64,000 bases of DNA, from the NCBI GenBank assembly GCA_002914845.1, contig JXTC01000013.1, positions 895,278-959,277 on the forward strand, given 5' to 3'. The position numbers and the translations under genes are program-made. Below the pieces are notes generated by a model. It worked only from the letters and a program-made list of their open reading frames with translations. It was not told where the DNA came from and did not search any database. This document shows, in pieces, positions 1 through 11,908 of this stretch. Position 1 is the stretch's first letter. Each line of letters starts with the position of its first letter. The DNA comes from Trema orientale (lineage: Eukaryota; Streptophyta; Magnoliopsida; Rosales; Cannabaceae).

Positions 1-1411
1 TTTTCTGGCATTTGATGATGACTATAGTGTAAAATTTTGTGAGAGTCAATTCTGCAAGGAGGAAAAGATAGTGAGACACCGCACTATTTGGAGGACACCA
101 CAACGATTTTTGGTTGCAGAATGTTTGATTTGGACTCTTTTGGGGAAAGCTTGCTGCTTGCTTTCTATTATTTGCATATCGAAAGGTATTTGAATTGAAG
201 CTTTTGGATATGCCTGCTATTTGGTCAGAAGATCTCCATCAACTATATTTTGTTTGAAGACTCTGTTTGAGGTATGGCTTGGTAATTCTGCTATCTTTGA
301 TTTGATATTATTTGGTTGTCCTGCTTATGCTCTTGTGAATGATGGTAAACTCGAGCGATTGAAAACAATCTTTTATGGATTTGAGTTTGAAGTGAACAAC
401 TTTTGGTTGTGGTTTATTGAGCCATTGTCACCAAGTTTGTTAGTTAGAAGAGTTCTTGAATTTGATGAGTTGGCCATCCTATTTGGTATAGGAGAGTTGG
501 TATTTGCAGATAAAGATCCCGGTATTTGTAAGCAGGTGGAGCTTCCAGTTGAAACTTCTGTCAAAATTTTTGGTTCTACTACTTTGTTTGTTGTTAGTAG
601 AGAGAGGGGTTTGCCTCATTGGTTTGGTTTTGCAGAGTTAGTTTCTTTTGTGTTAGCTGCGACAAATATAGTGACCGAGTCAGGTGCTATTTGGAAGTTC
701 AAGCACTGCTTGGACTTATTTGGTGTTGCAGATTGTGATTAGCCCTTTGGGGTTTTGGAGGAGATGGCGAAGATGTTTTATTATTTTGAACTTGGCTTAA
801 TTTTGCGCCAAGGTGGAGATTGTTCGGAATATGGCTTTAATTAAGCCTTTCTAAGTTTTGGGCCCAAGCCTAATGCAATAAGGGTAGTTTCCTTTTTGTG
901 ATTTTTTGGTCAATTCTTTAGCATATATATATATATGAACGTGAAGAAAAAAAATAGCAGTAGCCATACAAAGTCTAGAAGGTAGCCATTTTGTATTTAG
1001 TCTCTCAATATACAAATTCTTCTCTTTTAGTTTGTAGGAATTTTGGTATAAATAAGCTTTTGAGTTTAGTTTTCTTTGTAGCTTGTTTATTTTGTTAGTT
1101 CCTTTTGATATTGGCATTAAGATTGTTAGCAAAGCATCTTCTTTGCAGTCTTGGTTGCTTTTATGAGAGAAAGAGATTTGGGTGTATTTGGGATTTGGGT
1201 GTGAGGAAATTTTATCAGACTTTTGTAATCTCCTTTGGTTATAGTGGAATTCTTCGCCGTCTCCGACGTGGATGTAGGCTATATTTTATAGCTGAACCAC
1301 GATAAATCCTTGTGTCACTTGTGATTTTCTGTTATTTATATTTTGTCATAAATCCGCTTAATTTGGCGTTTGTCTAACAAATTTGGTATTTGTGCTTTCG
1401 CTGGTACAACA
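1..1411 (+). mobile_element. Ty1/copia remnant, 3' part with LTR
   Basis: This is the downstream end of a copia retrotransposon whose 5' part lies outside the window. Around 60-130 a degraded match to the copia integrase stretch HTPQQNGVAERMNRTL can be read. From 221 the translation follows the typical post-integrase block (SPST, FGCPAYA, VNDGKLE, then FDE). Near 690-740 the C-terminal HCLDL-type tail is present. No reverse transcriptase was seen between them. A purine-rich polypurine tract precedes the LTR at 821. The element is broken in several places. The copia assignment is confident; the lineage was not determined. Confidence 0.82.
821..1411 (+). repeat. copia 3' LTR
   Basis: The 591-bp LTR begins TGTT and ends AACA, an inverted-repeat pair, and is preceded by the purine tract AGGTGGAGAT. 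A TATA-like GTATAAATAA lies near 1048. The GGATGTAGGCTATA ... GAACCACGATAAATC segment near 1270-1310 is the usual copia U5 signature. No 5' partner is in the window, so age cannot be estimated. Confidence 0.85.
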
Positions 1412-2078
1412 GTTTTCGTATTGAAAATAACACTCATTTACACTAAATATAGTTTTATGCAGCTGAGATTAGGGAAAATTAGGCATATATCCAAATTTTT
1501 TAAAATGTTTTAAGTAGATGTCCCTTTTAAAATTTAAGAGGTAAATATCCCATTCTTTCAAAACCTTCAGCTGACTTCTAGTTTTGCCCACAATTAATTA
1601 GACGAAGCCTCTGGTGATCGACTTTCGTACCGGGGTTGATCCATTTATGTATCCACAGCAGAGGGAATGCAGTGACCGACAGGATCGGGTTGAACCTGAA
1701 TTTGAATTTGTATGGTATAGAATCGGATGGATGACATTGCACCAACTCAGAAGCATGTCGGCGAGCAACCTGTGGTATGTACTAGAATACATAAAGGCAA
1801 AGAAGAGGCTGAAGAAAAGAGATTGAGTGTTCATGACTAGCTTTAGTGCGGGCTTTAAATTTACAGCTGTTTATGGGAGGTGATGAGAGATTTGAATTGA
1901 GGGGATGAATTTCTTATTTTATTTATGTTTTATATTTGTGGATTTTGATTTTAGGGATTTTCTTGCTAATTTGTGTTGCTATTATAGCTTTGATCTTGTT
2001 TTTGCTAGTGATAATTGTTGATTTCTATAGTTTTATATAACTTTTCTAGTAATTTTTTATTTTTTGGAATTTTTTTTA
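1412..2078. other. unassigned AT-rich stretch
   Basis: No recognised gene. An open stretch at 1614-1826 (+, 70 codons) has more ordinary base composition than its surroundings and ends in a lysine-rich tail (KAKKRLKKRD). No family was recognised, so it may be a relic exon or chance. The remainder is low-complexity AT-rich DNA. Confidence 0.4.
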
Positions 2079-2765
2079 GTTTACTATTTAAAATTCTGGT
2101 CGTGGTATAAAAGATTTTTATTGTAGTATATAAACTTTTAGTCGTGATATATAGAATATCTGTTGTTGTATATAGTACACTTGTTTTTGGAGGTATTATT
2201 TCAGTTCATTAAATATTTTTTACTATATAAAATTCTGGTCATGGTATATAAGATTTCTACTGTGGTTTATAAACTTTTGGTCGTGGTATATAGAATATCT
2301 ATTGTGGTATATGGTATACTTATTTTTGGAGGTATTATTTTCGAATCATGAAATTTTCTTGGTATATAAAATTCTTTGTGGTATATAAACTGTTTGTTGT
2401 ATTATAAAGAATATCTGCTGTAGTATATAATATACTTGTTTTTGGAGGTTTTATTTTTGGTTCATGAATTTTTTTTTTGTATATAAAATTTTCGTCATGA
2501 TTTATAAGATATTTGATGTGGTATACGACGTGCTTGTTTTTATTCGTAAAATTTCTTCTGTTTAGTATATAAATTTTTGGTTCTGATATATAAGATTTTT
2601 GCTGTGATATATAAAGTTTTGGTCGTAGTATATAAAATATTTGTTGTGGTATACAGTATGCTTATTTTTGGAGGCATTTTTTTTTTGTTCATGAATTTTT
2701 TTTTAGTATATAAAATTTTGGTCGTGGTATATAAGATATCTATTGTAATATGTGGTATGCTTATG
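2079..2765. repeat. higher-order tandem repeat, ~140-bp units of ~24-bp subunits
   Basis: About six degenerate units start near 2079, 2219, 2352, 2474, 2562 and 2701. A full unit contains several copies of a roughly 24-bp module of the form GTATATAAAATTCTGGTCGTG and closes with CTTGTTTTTGGAGGTATTAT followed by a T-rich spacer. Units three, four and six are shorter. Because the module length is a multiple of three, frames stay open and give false VYKI-type peptides. No protein is proposed. Confidence 0.85.
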
Positions 2766-2799
2766 TTTGTACTTCATCTATTTAATTATTATATATAGT

Positions 2800-3585
2800 T
2801 TAATATTTCATAGACGATTTATAACCGAAGTTAGGATATTATTCCGTTTACCTCTCAAATTACATCTTTATCTTATATTCCTTTGATTCTCCTATGAACA
2901 ATTAATTTATAAGTCTATTATAAATTAAGTACTCAAACTGCTCAAGTCATGAATTAATATATTAAGGGAATCATCTTTTTAGCTTCCTAATGAAATGAAT
3001 GGATTCCATATCTATAAGATATATTTCCAACTATTTATCTTATTATGCTTCCAAGATACAAGTGTTTTGGTTTGTTTAGAAAACAAACTTTAATAAATAT
3101 GATAAAGAACATAATATTATAAACATGAGTCTATAACTACTCAGGATTAAGTTTGATTCATATATGATCATCTGATAACATTATGTTAATCTCAAAAATC
3201 AGTTGAATTTATGTGAGATTCAAATCATGTCTGGTCCTGTCATATCTAATCAAATTAGATAAAATACGTCCATTGTAATGTCAACACAGTAATAGTCTAG
3301 ATAAAATTATTATATTCTCAGTGTTAATGGAGCATACTAATAATATTAAATTAAAGATCTCAAAATTTAATTTATTATTAGGGACTATGTTTAATTTATT
3401 ATATATAAATTTAATCCTCATGCATGTAACACTTATATATATTAAATTTGTGATCACATTAATAAAATAAATTTTTTTTATATTTAAAGACATAAATTAT
3501 GCACAAATTCCAATAAAAAAAATGTTATTTTATTAATTCAACAAATATCCAAAATATACATACTTTTAGGACATAAACCCTAACA
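2800..3585 (-). repeat. copia-type LTR fragment
   Basis: Read on the minus strand it starts TGTTAGGGTTTATGTCCTAAAA at 3585. It shares several segments, in the same order, with the LTR starting at 58864: CTTGTATCTTGGAA, GATATGGAATCCAT, AATTCCCTTAA, and a following 'acttgagcagtttgagtactta'-like block. No PBS, coding region or second LTR was seen, so it is a solo or truncated LTR. The left boundary near 2800 is approximate. Confidence 0.55.
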
Positions 3586-3656
3586 TAGTTAACATCATTA
3601 GTTGCTAGAACTCCTACTCTTAATAATAACATATTGATATAATTGTCCTTTTTTTT

Positions 3657-4130
3657 GATTAATAGCACAAATAGCCCCTCAACTATCCAACTTGGGTCAA
3701 TTTGGTCCTCAAAGCTTTAGTTATGACAATTAAGATTCTAAATTTTCTAATTTGAAGCAATTTAATTTTTGGATTGTCTAAATTGCAACTTCTTGTTAGA
3801 TTTTTGACTAAAAGTATACGTAAGAAGCGTGTGGTATTGTTTTGAAAGTATATTAGAAAAGTAACTTGAGAATTTTAAGTATAAAAATGAACAATCACAG
3901 AAATTTTTTCTAAATTTGCAGCTTTAAAAAACTTAAAAAATGTAAATAATTCATCTTTTCTTTTCTTTAAATCCCTTTATTTAGTTTTTTTTCCCTGCTT
4001 AAATACACTTTTAGATACTACAATGGACTACTTAAATGTATTTTTGGTCAAAAATTTAATAGCATATTATAATTTAGACAATTCAAAAATAAATTATTTC
4101 AAATAAAATAGTTCATGGACTTTTTTTTAA
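3657..4130 (+). mobile_element. non-autonomous inverted-repeat element, copy 1
   Basis: The left arm (about 3657-3860) and right arm (about 3990-4130) are inverted copies of each other. For example GATTGTCTAAATTGCAACTT on the left pairs with AATTTAGACAATTC on the right. The whole segment also matches 45881-46283 in reverse orientation across arms and centre, which shows it is a dispersed repeat. It has no coding capacity. The likely class is a foldback or MITE-like DNA transposon. Target duplications were not resolved because the ends are T-rich. Confidence 0.65.
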
Positions 4131-4408
4131 AAAAAAAAGTGGAACTTAACTAATGACTTCTACTTATTACAAATTAAAAAAAAAATATTTACTACTACCT
4201 AATTCTCATTCTACCTCATTAAGGATAATAGACTGTTATACTTACCACGGTATGACTTGACCTTATGCTCGAGATCCTAAATAATGAGTGCTCATACCTA
4301 CTTTGTCTTTATGGACTTAATTGTTACAATTAAAACCTTTAGTGACATCCTGTCGTTTTATTTATTTATCTGTTTATTTTTTTTTTGAGTCATGAAAATT
4401 CGCACGTA

Positions 4409-4780
4409 TTGCATGTATGTGTGATATAACTTGGCCTGAGTCAAAAGTGTGATATAACTACCCACGAGCTTCAACTCGTGTGACAAAGTCTCCTCATAGA
4501 AGAGCATTGGGTGGTGGGTGCAAACCACACCCTCGCTAATCTAACCTCCCTAACCTCTAACCAAACGAGTTATCTAAAAAAAAAGGTGTGATATAACTCG
4601 TCAAAAAGTTGTTTTAGTGGGCTTTAACGGGACAAGAGACATAAGGTCCGCACAATTGCCAAGATGCATGCATGTGTGATATAACTTGTCTTCAGTCAAA
4701 AGTGTGATATAACTTGTCAAAAAGTTAGTGGGCTTTTAATGGGACAAGAGACGCAAGGTCCGCACAATTGCCAAGATGCT
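4409..4780. repeat. tandem duplication of a ~115-bp unit
   Basis: Copy 1 (4409-4664) and copy 2 (4665-4780) share GTGTGATATAACTTG, GTCAAAAGTGTGATATAACT, GTCAAAAAGTT, GGGACAAGAGAC and AAGGTCCGCACAATTGCCAA in the same order. Copy 1 is longer only because it contains the SINE at 4460-4585. Copy 2 keeps the uninterrupted site at 4702-4714. Confidence 0.85.
4460..4585 (+). mobile_element. short tRNA-derived SINE with 13-bp TSD
   Basis: A 126-bp insert ends in an A-run and is flanked by GTGTGATATAACT at 4447-4459 and 4586-4598. An A-box-like GAGCTTCAACTCGTG lies near the start. A B-box-like GGGTGCAAACCACAC follows about 40 bp later, as in plant tRNA-related SINEs. The neighbouring duplicate unit carries the same site without the insert, which fixes both ends. 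The family was not identified. Confidence 0.75.
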
Positions 4781-4945
4781 TACTTTGAGGGCAGCTATTT
4801 TCAGTATTTTAAAGGTGGCCCCCCGAAAAAACGAGTGACTTCAATAGAAAATTATCTTAAAAGCCTCGTATTTTGACAAATTTTCAAGACAATTCCTACA
4901 TATCAAAAAATATCAAAAGAATCCTTAAAATTATATTTTCTATTA

Positions 4946-5299
4946 GGGATAACTGCAAAAAATACTCTGAAGTTTGGGTATTCTGCAATTTAAACTCTGA
5001 AGTTCGAACTCTGTGAAATAATATCCTGAGATTAAGAATTTCTGAAAATTAATACCCAGGACAGATTTTTTGACCAATTTTAGGAACGAAAAAACAATAA
5101 TATTCTCAATTAAAACTAGAATAATCCATATTATTCATCTTAATTTTGAGGATATTATTGTATTTTATCAGTTAAAAATCAACATAGGGTATTAATTTTC
5201 AGAAATTCGTAATCTCAGGGTATTATTTTACAGAATCTAAACTTCAAAGTTTAAATTGCAGAACATCTAAACATGAAGGTATTTTTTTACAAATATCTC
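4946..5299. mobile_element. Mutator-like foldback MITE
   Basis: A 354-bp, almost wholly palindromic element has left and right arms that are imperfect inverted copies over more than 100 bp; the symmetry continues to a centre near 5123. Ends read GGGATAACTGC and, inverted, GAGATATTTGT. It is flanked by a perfect 9-bp duplication TTTCTATTA (4937-4945 and 5300-5308). A 9-bp duplication with G-rich ends is typical of Mutator-like elements. It has no coding capacity and would be mobilised in trans. Confidence 0.85.
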
Positions 5300-5308
5300 T
5301 TTCTATTA

Positions 5309-6420
5309 TTAAAACTTTTAGAGTTTAATTATTATCAAATTACCCCTATGTAATCATGAAATAGGTAAACAAAAAATTATTAAAGGAAAATGTACTCTTT
5401 TTAAATGACTTAAACACTAAAGCGTACCAATTTAGACATGTCATCAAAGAAACTTGAACCAAATTATCAAAACTACCTTGTTTTGGTAGTATATATATAC
5501 ACACTTTAAAATTAGAAGGACAAAACCTAAATTTGAAAAAAAAAAAGTACAAATATTTTTGTGTTGATCATAAAAAAGAAATACTGTTTAAATTAAAGAA
5601 AGCAATTAATTTACCTATTTTAAAATGTACTCTTTTTATTCTATTTTTGTTTTAGTTTTAGTTTTAGGTCTTTTTTTTTCCTTTTTTTTTTTTCATGTGA
5701 AAACGACGCAGTTTTGATTATTTAGTATATGTTTATTTTATTACAGTTATATTTTTGATAAGTTTAGTGTTTGAGGCCTTCTATTAAAAATAAATTTGTC
5801 TTTAATTCAATAAGAATAAACACATAAAACAAAATAAAAGTAGCAAGAACCAAATAACTAAACTTTAACTAAGAATATGTATCCACCACTGCCTAATCAT
5901 CATTCTTAACTATGAGAATCCTACCTTAACCTTCCTTGAGGCTATTAACCTAGACTAATTCACAAACGCAGCACTAGCCTATTACTTTCTAATTCAATTA
6001 GCAAATACCATAACTCTTCCTATTAAACTATTGGCAAAAACACAATTTAATAAGAGCGTTAAACACCAAGGTTTAATTCAATATACTAAGAATCTATAAA
6101 TATAGATCATCTTAATTTATGCCAAGGTTTCCTTACTAATTAATATAGTAAAATGATATCAATTAATTAAGAACGGTTACCTAGAATCATGCTTAACAAA
6201 TACTCAAACAGTAATTCTAGTTATCTATAATCCATATATAACATCTATTTGGCCACCCAAATAACAAACATGTATTATAGTAGAGATTAAACACAGGAAA
6301 TTATGACAACCTCAATATATTGAATGGAATTCATAGGATCACATAGCAAAAGTATTGATTACATGATTAGGGTTTCAACAAATCCTTAGCTAAATATGAA
6401 ACTATCCTAACGTGATTAAA
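5309..6420. other. AT-rich intergenic stretch without recognised gene
   Basis: Long A and T runs and a short TATATATATA tract near 5491 are visible. The block at 5760-6415 reads like non-coding retroelement sequence, but no termini, PBS or coding motif supports a call. No gene is seen. Confidence 0.4.
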
Positions 6421-7002
6421 TAAGGGTGTTCATGATCCAGTTTGGCCGATCTGAACCACCCACATGTTGTTTGTGCTGATCAAATAGCGTGTGCGGTTTT
6501 GTTAGATCACTAGATAGTGCGGTCTGTCATAGCTGATCAAAATCAGCCAAACTGTACCTACGCATTGTGGTGCGGTCTAGGTGGTTTCTATACAGTTTGG
6601 CTGGTTTCTATCATTTGAGTTTTGGGTTTTTATAATGACGGGTTTGGATTTTGACAGATTGGACCTTCATTATTTAAGCTTTATTTTTTTTAAAAAAAAT
6701 TACTTTTTTTTTTTTAACGAAAAAAAAAGAAATATAACACATCTTTTATAACCAAATCGAAAGTCCAAAAATTAAACAAAAAATTATTATAAACCATTAT
6801 CTAAATTATTAATCGTAAAAAATTACAACCCAATCGAAATCCAATGTCTAGGATATCTTAAAATAAATAACAAACAAATTACAAACCATAAGTCTAAGAT
6901 AACTTAATAGTAGTACAAGTTANNCTCTACGAAACGAAAATATTTATATGAAGTTAGACAACTATAATGAAGTTAATAATTAATACAAAATAACAAACAC
7001 AC

Positions 7003-9127
7003 TTAATATGTAAAGAAATTATAACCTGGTTCAACACTTTCATAAGTTACAATCTCTTTCAAAACTGGAGCCATGTCCGATGGTAAGGATTTGGATCTCA
7101 ACCAATTTTGGCAACAAATCAAAACTTCAACCATCGTTAGACTCAACGAGCTCTGAAAATAATCAAGCACCCTACCTCTAATGCTAAAACCAGACTCTGA
7201 AGCTACTATTGAAACTTGGATGGCAAGAACATCTCAAGTAATTGCACCAAGAACAGAAAACCTTGATGTGGTCACTTTCCACCATTCCAAGATGTCAAAA
7301 TTTGGATTCCACCCATCCTCAACACGTTCAACAGGATATCTATCAAACTCATTTTTCAAGTCAAATGACTTATCTTCAGCACATTCTTTATCAAACTCAA
7401 ATTCCATGTCGAAAGAATCCTCATCATCAGAATCTGTCACACTTATTTTCACTTGAGAAGATGACCCACCACCTTAAGTATTGTCACTTTGTTGTGCTTT
7501 GAACTCATTTACTGCATAGTGATTCACTAACTTTGTTATGCAACTTTTGATGGCAGCCATGATAATCTTAACCTCTTCCTCACTATAGTGCTTTTTCAAA
7601 TAAAAATGTGCATATTTCAGTTTGTGCCTAAGATCAAGGACCACCACCACATAAAGAAGAATATTTTGTCTTTCAACGTTACACCAATACTTCTCAAATT
7701 TTACCTTCATCCTAGTAGCCATATTCGTCAAGATTGAATCCTATCTTGAACACCATTTGATTAGTTTCACGCTATTAAAAGCTCATAAAAATAAATATTT
7801 GAAGTAACATAGAAGGATGTGCTAAACTTTAAAGTAGCTTCATAAAAAGTCTTCAAAAACTTGCAAAATTTGCTACAATTCTCCCAATATTTACTCATTG
7901 TAGCTCCAAAGGTTTTTTCCCATGCCTATCTTCCTCACAAAAGTATTGTAATTAAAAACTATCCCCCTCTTTCAACAACTTAAAAGCATCAACAAATCTA
8001 GTGCATGCTCCAACATTAAATAAGTGGAGTTCCACCTAGTTGGCACATCCAAGCAAACAAGAGCCTTTTCCTCCTTACAAGTATTCTTCACACATCTTTT
8101 GAATCTAACCAACCTTGAAAGAAAAGCTCTAACATACCTAACAGCATTACAGACTACTGCAATAGAATTGTCCAACTCATTCAATCTATCTTGCACTATC
8201 AAGTTTAGGATATGAGCTGAACATCTCACCTGTAAATACTCTCACAAATGGCACTCTTCCAAATTTGCAATCTCTTCATTATGTGACTAATAGCCCCATT
8301 GTTAGAGAATTATCAACTGTGATTGTAAATACCTTATCAATACCCCATTGTTTCAAGGATGCCTCAATTGTTTTGCCTATTGTCACTCTCTTATGATTAA
8401 GAATTTGACAAAAATTCAAAATCCTCTTTTGCATCTTCCATTCTGAATCTATAAAGTGAGCTGTTAACACCATATAATTGACATTCTGAATAGAAGTCCA
8501 TGTGTCAGTGGTAAGAGACAGTCCTTGTGAACTCTTTATAAAGTGAGACTTCAACTTTTTCTTTTCGTCATTATAAAGATTAATGATATCTCTAGCAATT
8601 GTAATCTGCGACGGAGGATCAAACTTTGGATATGCAATGCTACAAAATATTCTAAATCCCTCTTGCTCCATAAACCTAAAGGGCAACTCATCAATGACAA
8701 TCATTTTTGTATATGCAACCCTACAAGCTACTTGACTAAATCCCATAGCTATAAGATTGCTACCACCAACACTTTCATCATCTTTCTTTTGAGAAGACAA
8801 TATTTTTTGCTTCTTATCCTCCAATTTAAAGGGATATTTCTTACACTAATTATTCAAATGGTTCCAAAGAGTGTTAGTCCTATTTCTCCTACTATCACTG
8901 GCATAATCTTTAGCACAATAATTGCACATAGCCCTAGGGTCAGTAGGGTCATCCTCATTTCTGGTAAAATGATCCCAAACTTCTGATACGTACCTAACTT
9001 TCTTTTTTTCTTGTTTGGTGTTAGGAGGCAAAGGGGGCTTACTCTTACAACCACTAGTTGAATCGAGGGTATTGGCCAATTGGGTGGGATTTTTTACAGA
9101 AGGTGTCATAGTGCTACTATCCTCCAT
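7003..9127 (-). pseudogene. hAT transposase, broken
   Basis: A hAT transposase cuts and pastes DNA at terminal repeats. In order from 9127 the visible parts are: a BED zinc finger (VWDHFTRNEDD, CNYC and a distal H in LWNHL); the RNase-H-like core (LTTDTWTS, FTITVDN, RCSAHILNLIV, PTRWNSTYLML); and the C-terminal dimerisation domain near 7010-7330 (FDILEWWK, a degraded SESGFS box, and QNWL). In-frame stops follow the BED domain (near 8847) and occur in the C-terminal part. The frame also changes around 8280-8230 and between 7972 and 7731. The protein therefore cannot be made from this copy. Two ambiguous bases (6923-6924) lie just outside. Confidence 0.85.
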
Positions 9128-9769
9128 CTAACAAACATAAAATTTAAACATGATCACATACTATAAACAAAACCAAAATAGCATTGTCAGTAATTGCAAT
9201 AACATAAAATTAGCTCATTTAGTTTGTTTAGCCTCCTAAAAATTAGACTAATTAGTCCATTTAACCTCATTTAATAGTTAACATAAATACAAGCCATCTT
9301 CATCTATCAAACATAGATCAAATACACACCAAGATAGAACCAAAAACGAAAATCAAGTAATCAAGAACATAGAATAAAGAACAAATTTTATTATCCAGAC
9401 CAAGGGGAGCGGGAATCTAAGATTATAATTAAAATTTAAACATGAGATTGAAAGAAACCTGAGATTGAAGAGTCGATAGCCTTATGATGTGTTGGCAACA
9501 TTGGTATATAATCTATAATCATAAATACAAATCAACAATTAGTGTTAAAATCCCCAAATCTTGAACTCTTAAGTACAACAAAAGTTGCACACAGATACAA
9601 GCAAAAAAAAATTATATTAACTAACACTCACAAATTAGTCAATTTTCCTCTGTCTCGGAGCCCAAAAAAAAAAAAATCTCTCTATTCTGTATGTTGATAA
9701 CCCGAGCTAGGTGAGTAAAGAGGGGAGAACGACTGACCGAGTCTCCGAGAGTTTGAGCTCTTTGGTAGA

Positions 9770-10003
9770 GAAATGATGAGAGAGAGAGCGAGAAAAAGTG
9801 CAGCTGAGGGACAAGAGCTATTGAGAGAGAGAGTGCAGCTGAGGGACGAGGGCTCGAGCTCTTCGCAAGAGAGCGACTAAGTGAGTTAGAGCTCTGTACG
9901 AGAGAGATGCTAAGAGACAGAGTGCTTGAGAGTGACTGAGCGAGAGAGGCAACGAGAGAGACTGAGGGTGACTGGGTGGTTGAGCGAGCGAGCGAGACAA
10001 CAG
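9770..10003. repeat. GA-rich simple-repeat leader of the hAT element
   Basis: Imperfect GAGAGA and GAGCGA repeats include two copies of GTGCAGCTGAGGGAC (near 9797 and 9833). The same composition continues at 12477-12600, showing that the copia element between them inserted into one block. No protein is proposed from its open frames. Confidence 0.7.
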
Positions 10004-10009
10004 GTGAGC

Positions 10010-10564
10010 TATTGAGGTCAAAAAGAATGGGCAGTCACGTTTGTCGAAAGTCAATATTGTTAGCTTGACAATTCAACACTAAATTTGCTAGCCTATTTTT
10101 ATTGACAATGGGCAACCATTGTAGGCTACCAACCATGTGAAGGGAAAGGGCTTTGGCCTATAAATAAATCCCTTTACAACTCCATCAAAGCATCCCAAAA
10201 ATTAGAAGAATTTGAAGTTCTCTCTTCTAATTAAATCCTTTCTTTTCTCTTTGTTTCTCCTAAAGAGAGTAGAGTTTCTTTGTGTAAGAGGAGATTTTAA
10301 AAAGTGACGGCGTAAGGTGTGAGTGGGAGAATACTTATGAGAAAGTGCTTGGGTATATTTTGGATCAAGTTTGTGAGTGAGTGTTTGTAAACACTGTGTA
10401 AATTTTCTCCCTATAGTGAACGATCTATAGTAATTCCGTGGACGTAGCCTAAGTTGGGTGAATCACATAATGTATCTTGTTGTGTTACTTTATTCCTGTG
10501 TTTATTTCTAAAAGTATTGTTCATATATATAATAAGTCAGTGGAAAGGTGATTTTTTCCTAATA
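10010..10564 (+). repeat. 5' LTR of the gag-only copia
   Basis: It starts TATTGAGG and ends CCTAATA, so the termini are TA...TA rather than TG...CA. It contains a TATA-like CCTATAAATAAATCC near 10160 and the copia U5 signature GTGGACGTAGCC near 10438. The partner LTR at 11909-12470 has the same unusual ends. Confidence 0.85.
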
Positions 10565-10789
10565 ATTAGTATCAGAGCGACAGGCTGTGGTCGGTTCTTC
10601 AGCGCAATAGGGCTTGGTGGTAGTCTAAAAAGTTTTATGTAAGGAGGTTATGATCAAGTGGGAGCATTTGAACCCTCTACGGATTTTTTTTGGCGGGTTT
10701 CTTAAGCAAGAAAGTGCAAAGCAATGTTAGGAATCAAGTATGCAACTCTGATCTGAGCTGATCTAGAGAAATTTGATGGCAACATCAAC

Positions 10790-11523
10790 TTTGGCTTGTA
10801 GTAAGTTCAAGTCAAGAATTTGTTAATTCAATCTAGTCTGCACAAGATTTTGAAGGGAAGAGATATTTCTCAAAAAGCCAAGATTAGTGACAAGGACTGG
10901 GAAGATTTAGACGATAGAGCTACAAGTGTAATACAAATGTGCTTGGTAAAAAATATTCCGGCAAATGTGCTTAGAATATCTATAGCTAAGAAACTCTGGG
11001 AAAAGCTCGGAGAATTATATTGGGCGAAATGAGTCTCAAATCGGGTTTACTTGAAGGAGCAGTTTCATATACTACGTATGAGTGAAGGTACAATAATATC
11101 AGATCATTTAAGTGTCCAAAATAGCGTCATTTCTGAATTGGAGGCTATTGGATTTAAGACTGATGACGAGAACAAAGCATTGTGACTCATTTGGTCTCTT
11201 CCGTCTTCCTATGAGCATATGAAGCCAATTTTGATATATAGGAAGGAGACCGTGATTTTTTAAGAAGTGACAAGCAAACTCTTTTCTAAAGAAATATGAC
11301 TGAGCAATGGTGGAAGTAATGCATCATCTGAAAGTTCAACATTGATAGTCGATAAAAAGAAAAAAAAACTTCAACAAAAAGAATACTGTCTGCTGGACGT
11401 GCTGACAGGCAGGCATATAAAAAGAAATTGCCCAAAAGGTGGAGCGAATTCGGCTGAATGCTCCAAGTCTGATGAAGCTACTAATATTGCCTTCTGTAAT
11501 GGAGGCATAGAAGATACTATGTG
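10790..11523 (+). pseudogene. degraded copia gag
   Basis: The reading resembles the copia gag (UBN2-type) fold: a DWEDLDDRATSVIQMCL block, a KKLWEKL block, a LYLLRMSEG-like block, an IWSLPSSYEHMKPIL block, and a zinc-knuckle relic before 11440. It is broken in a few places. No pol follows. Confidence 0.7.
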
Positions 11524-11908
11524 ATAAGAAGATGTACATCCTCATGGCAATGCCGTTGAATTCTAAAATTGCCATGAAAGATGATGTGTAGTAACGGCAA
11601 ATTCAGGATTCAAAAGTTTGTGCACGAGCATTGGTTTGGTATTAATGCAAGGTGTGTGGTGAATGATGTCAATGGCTGATGGACTTTCAAAAAGGTCAAA
11701 CATGGGAGTCAACACTATAATCATCAGCAAGGTTCTTTCGACATGAGCCGAGGTAAAATTCTTAGAATTCGTCAATTCTAGGTGATATACTTATATGGTA
11801 GAGTATGATTATCAATGAAGGCAGTGATAGCAATATATGATATGAGATGAGCTACTACATTGATCGTGTATGAAGACATGATAGAAATCAAGTCTTCAAG
11901 TAGGAGAT

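Noticed and set aside
2163-2798. Hydrophobic VYKI-repeat proteins
   Set aside because: They are translations of a 24-bp tandem repeat whose length is a multiple of three.
9818-10054. Ser/Leu-rich 78-residue protein
   Set aside because: Reverse translation of GA-rich simple repeat.
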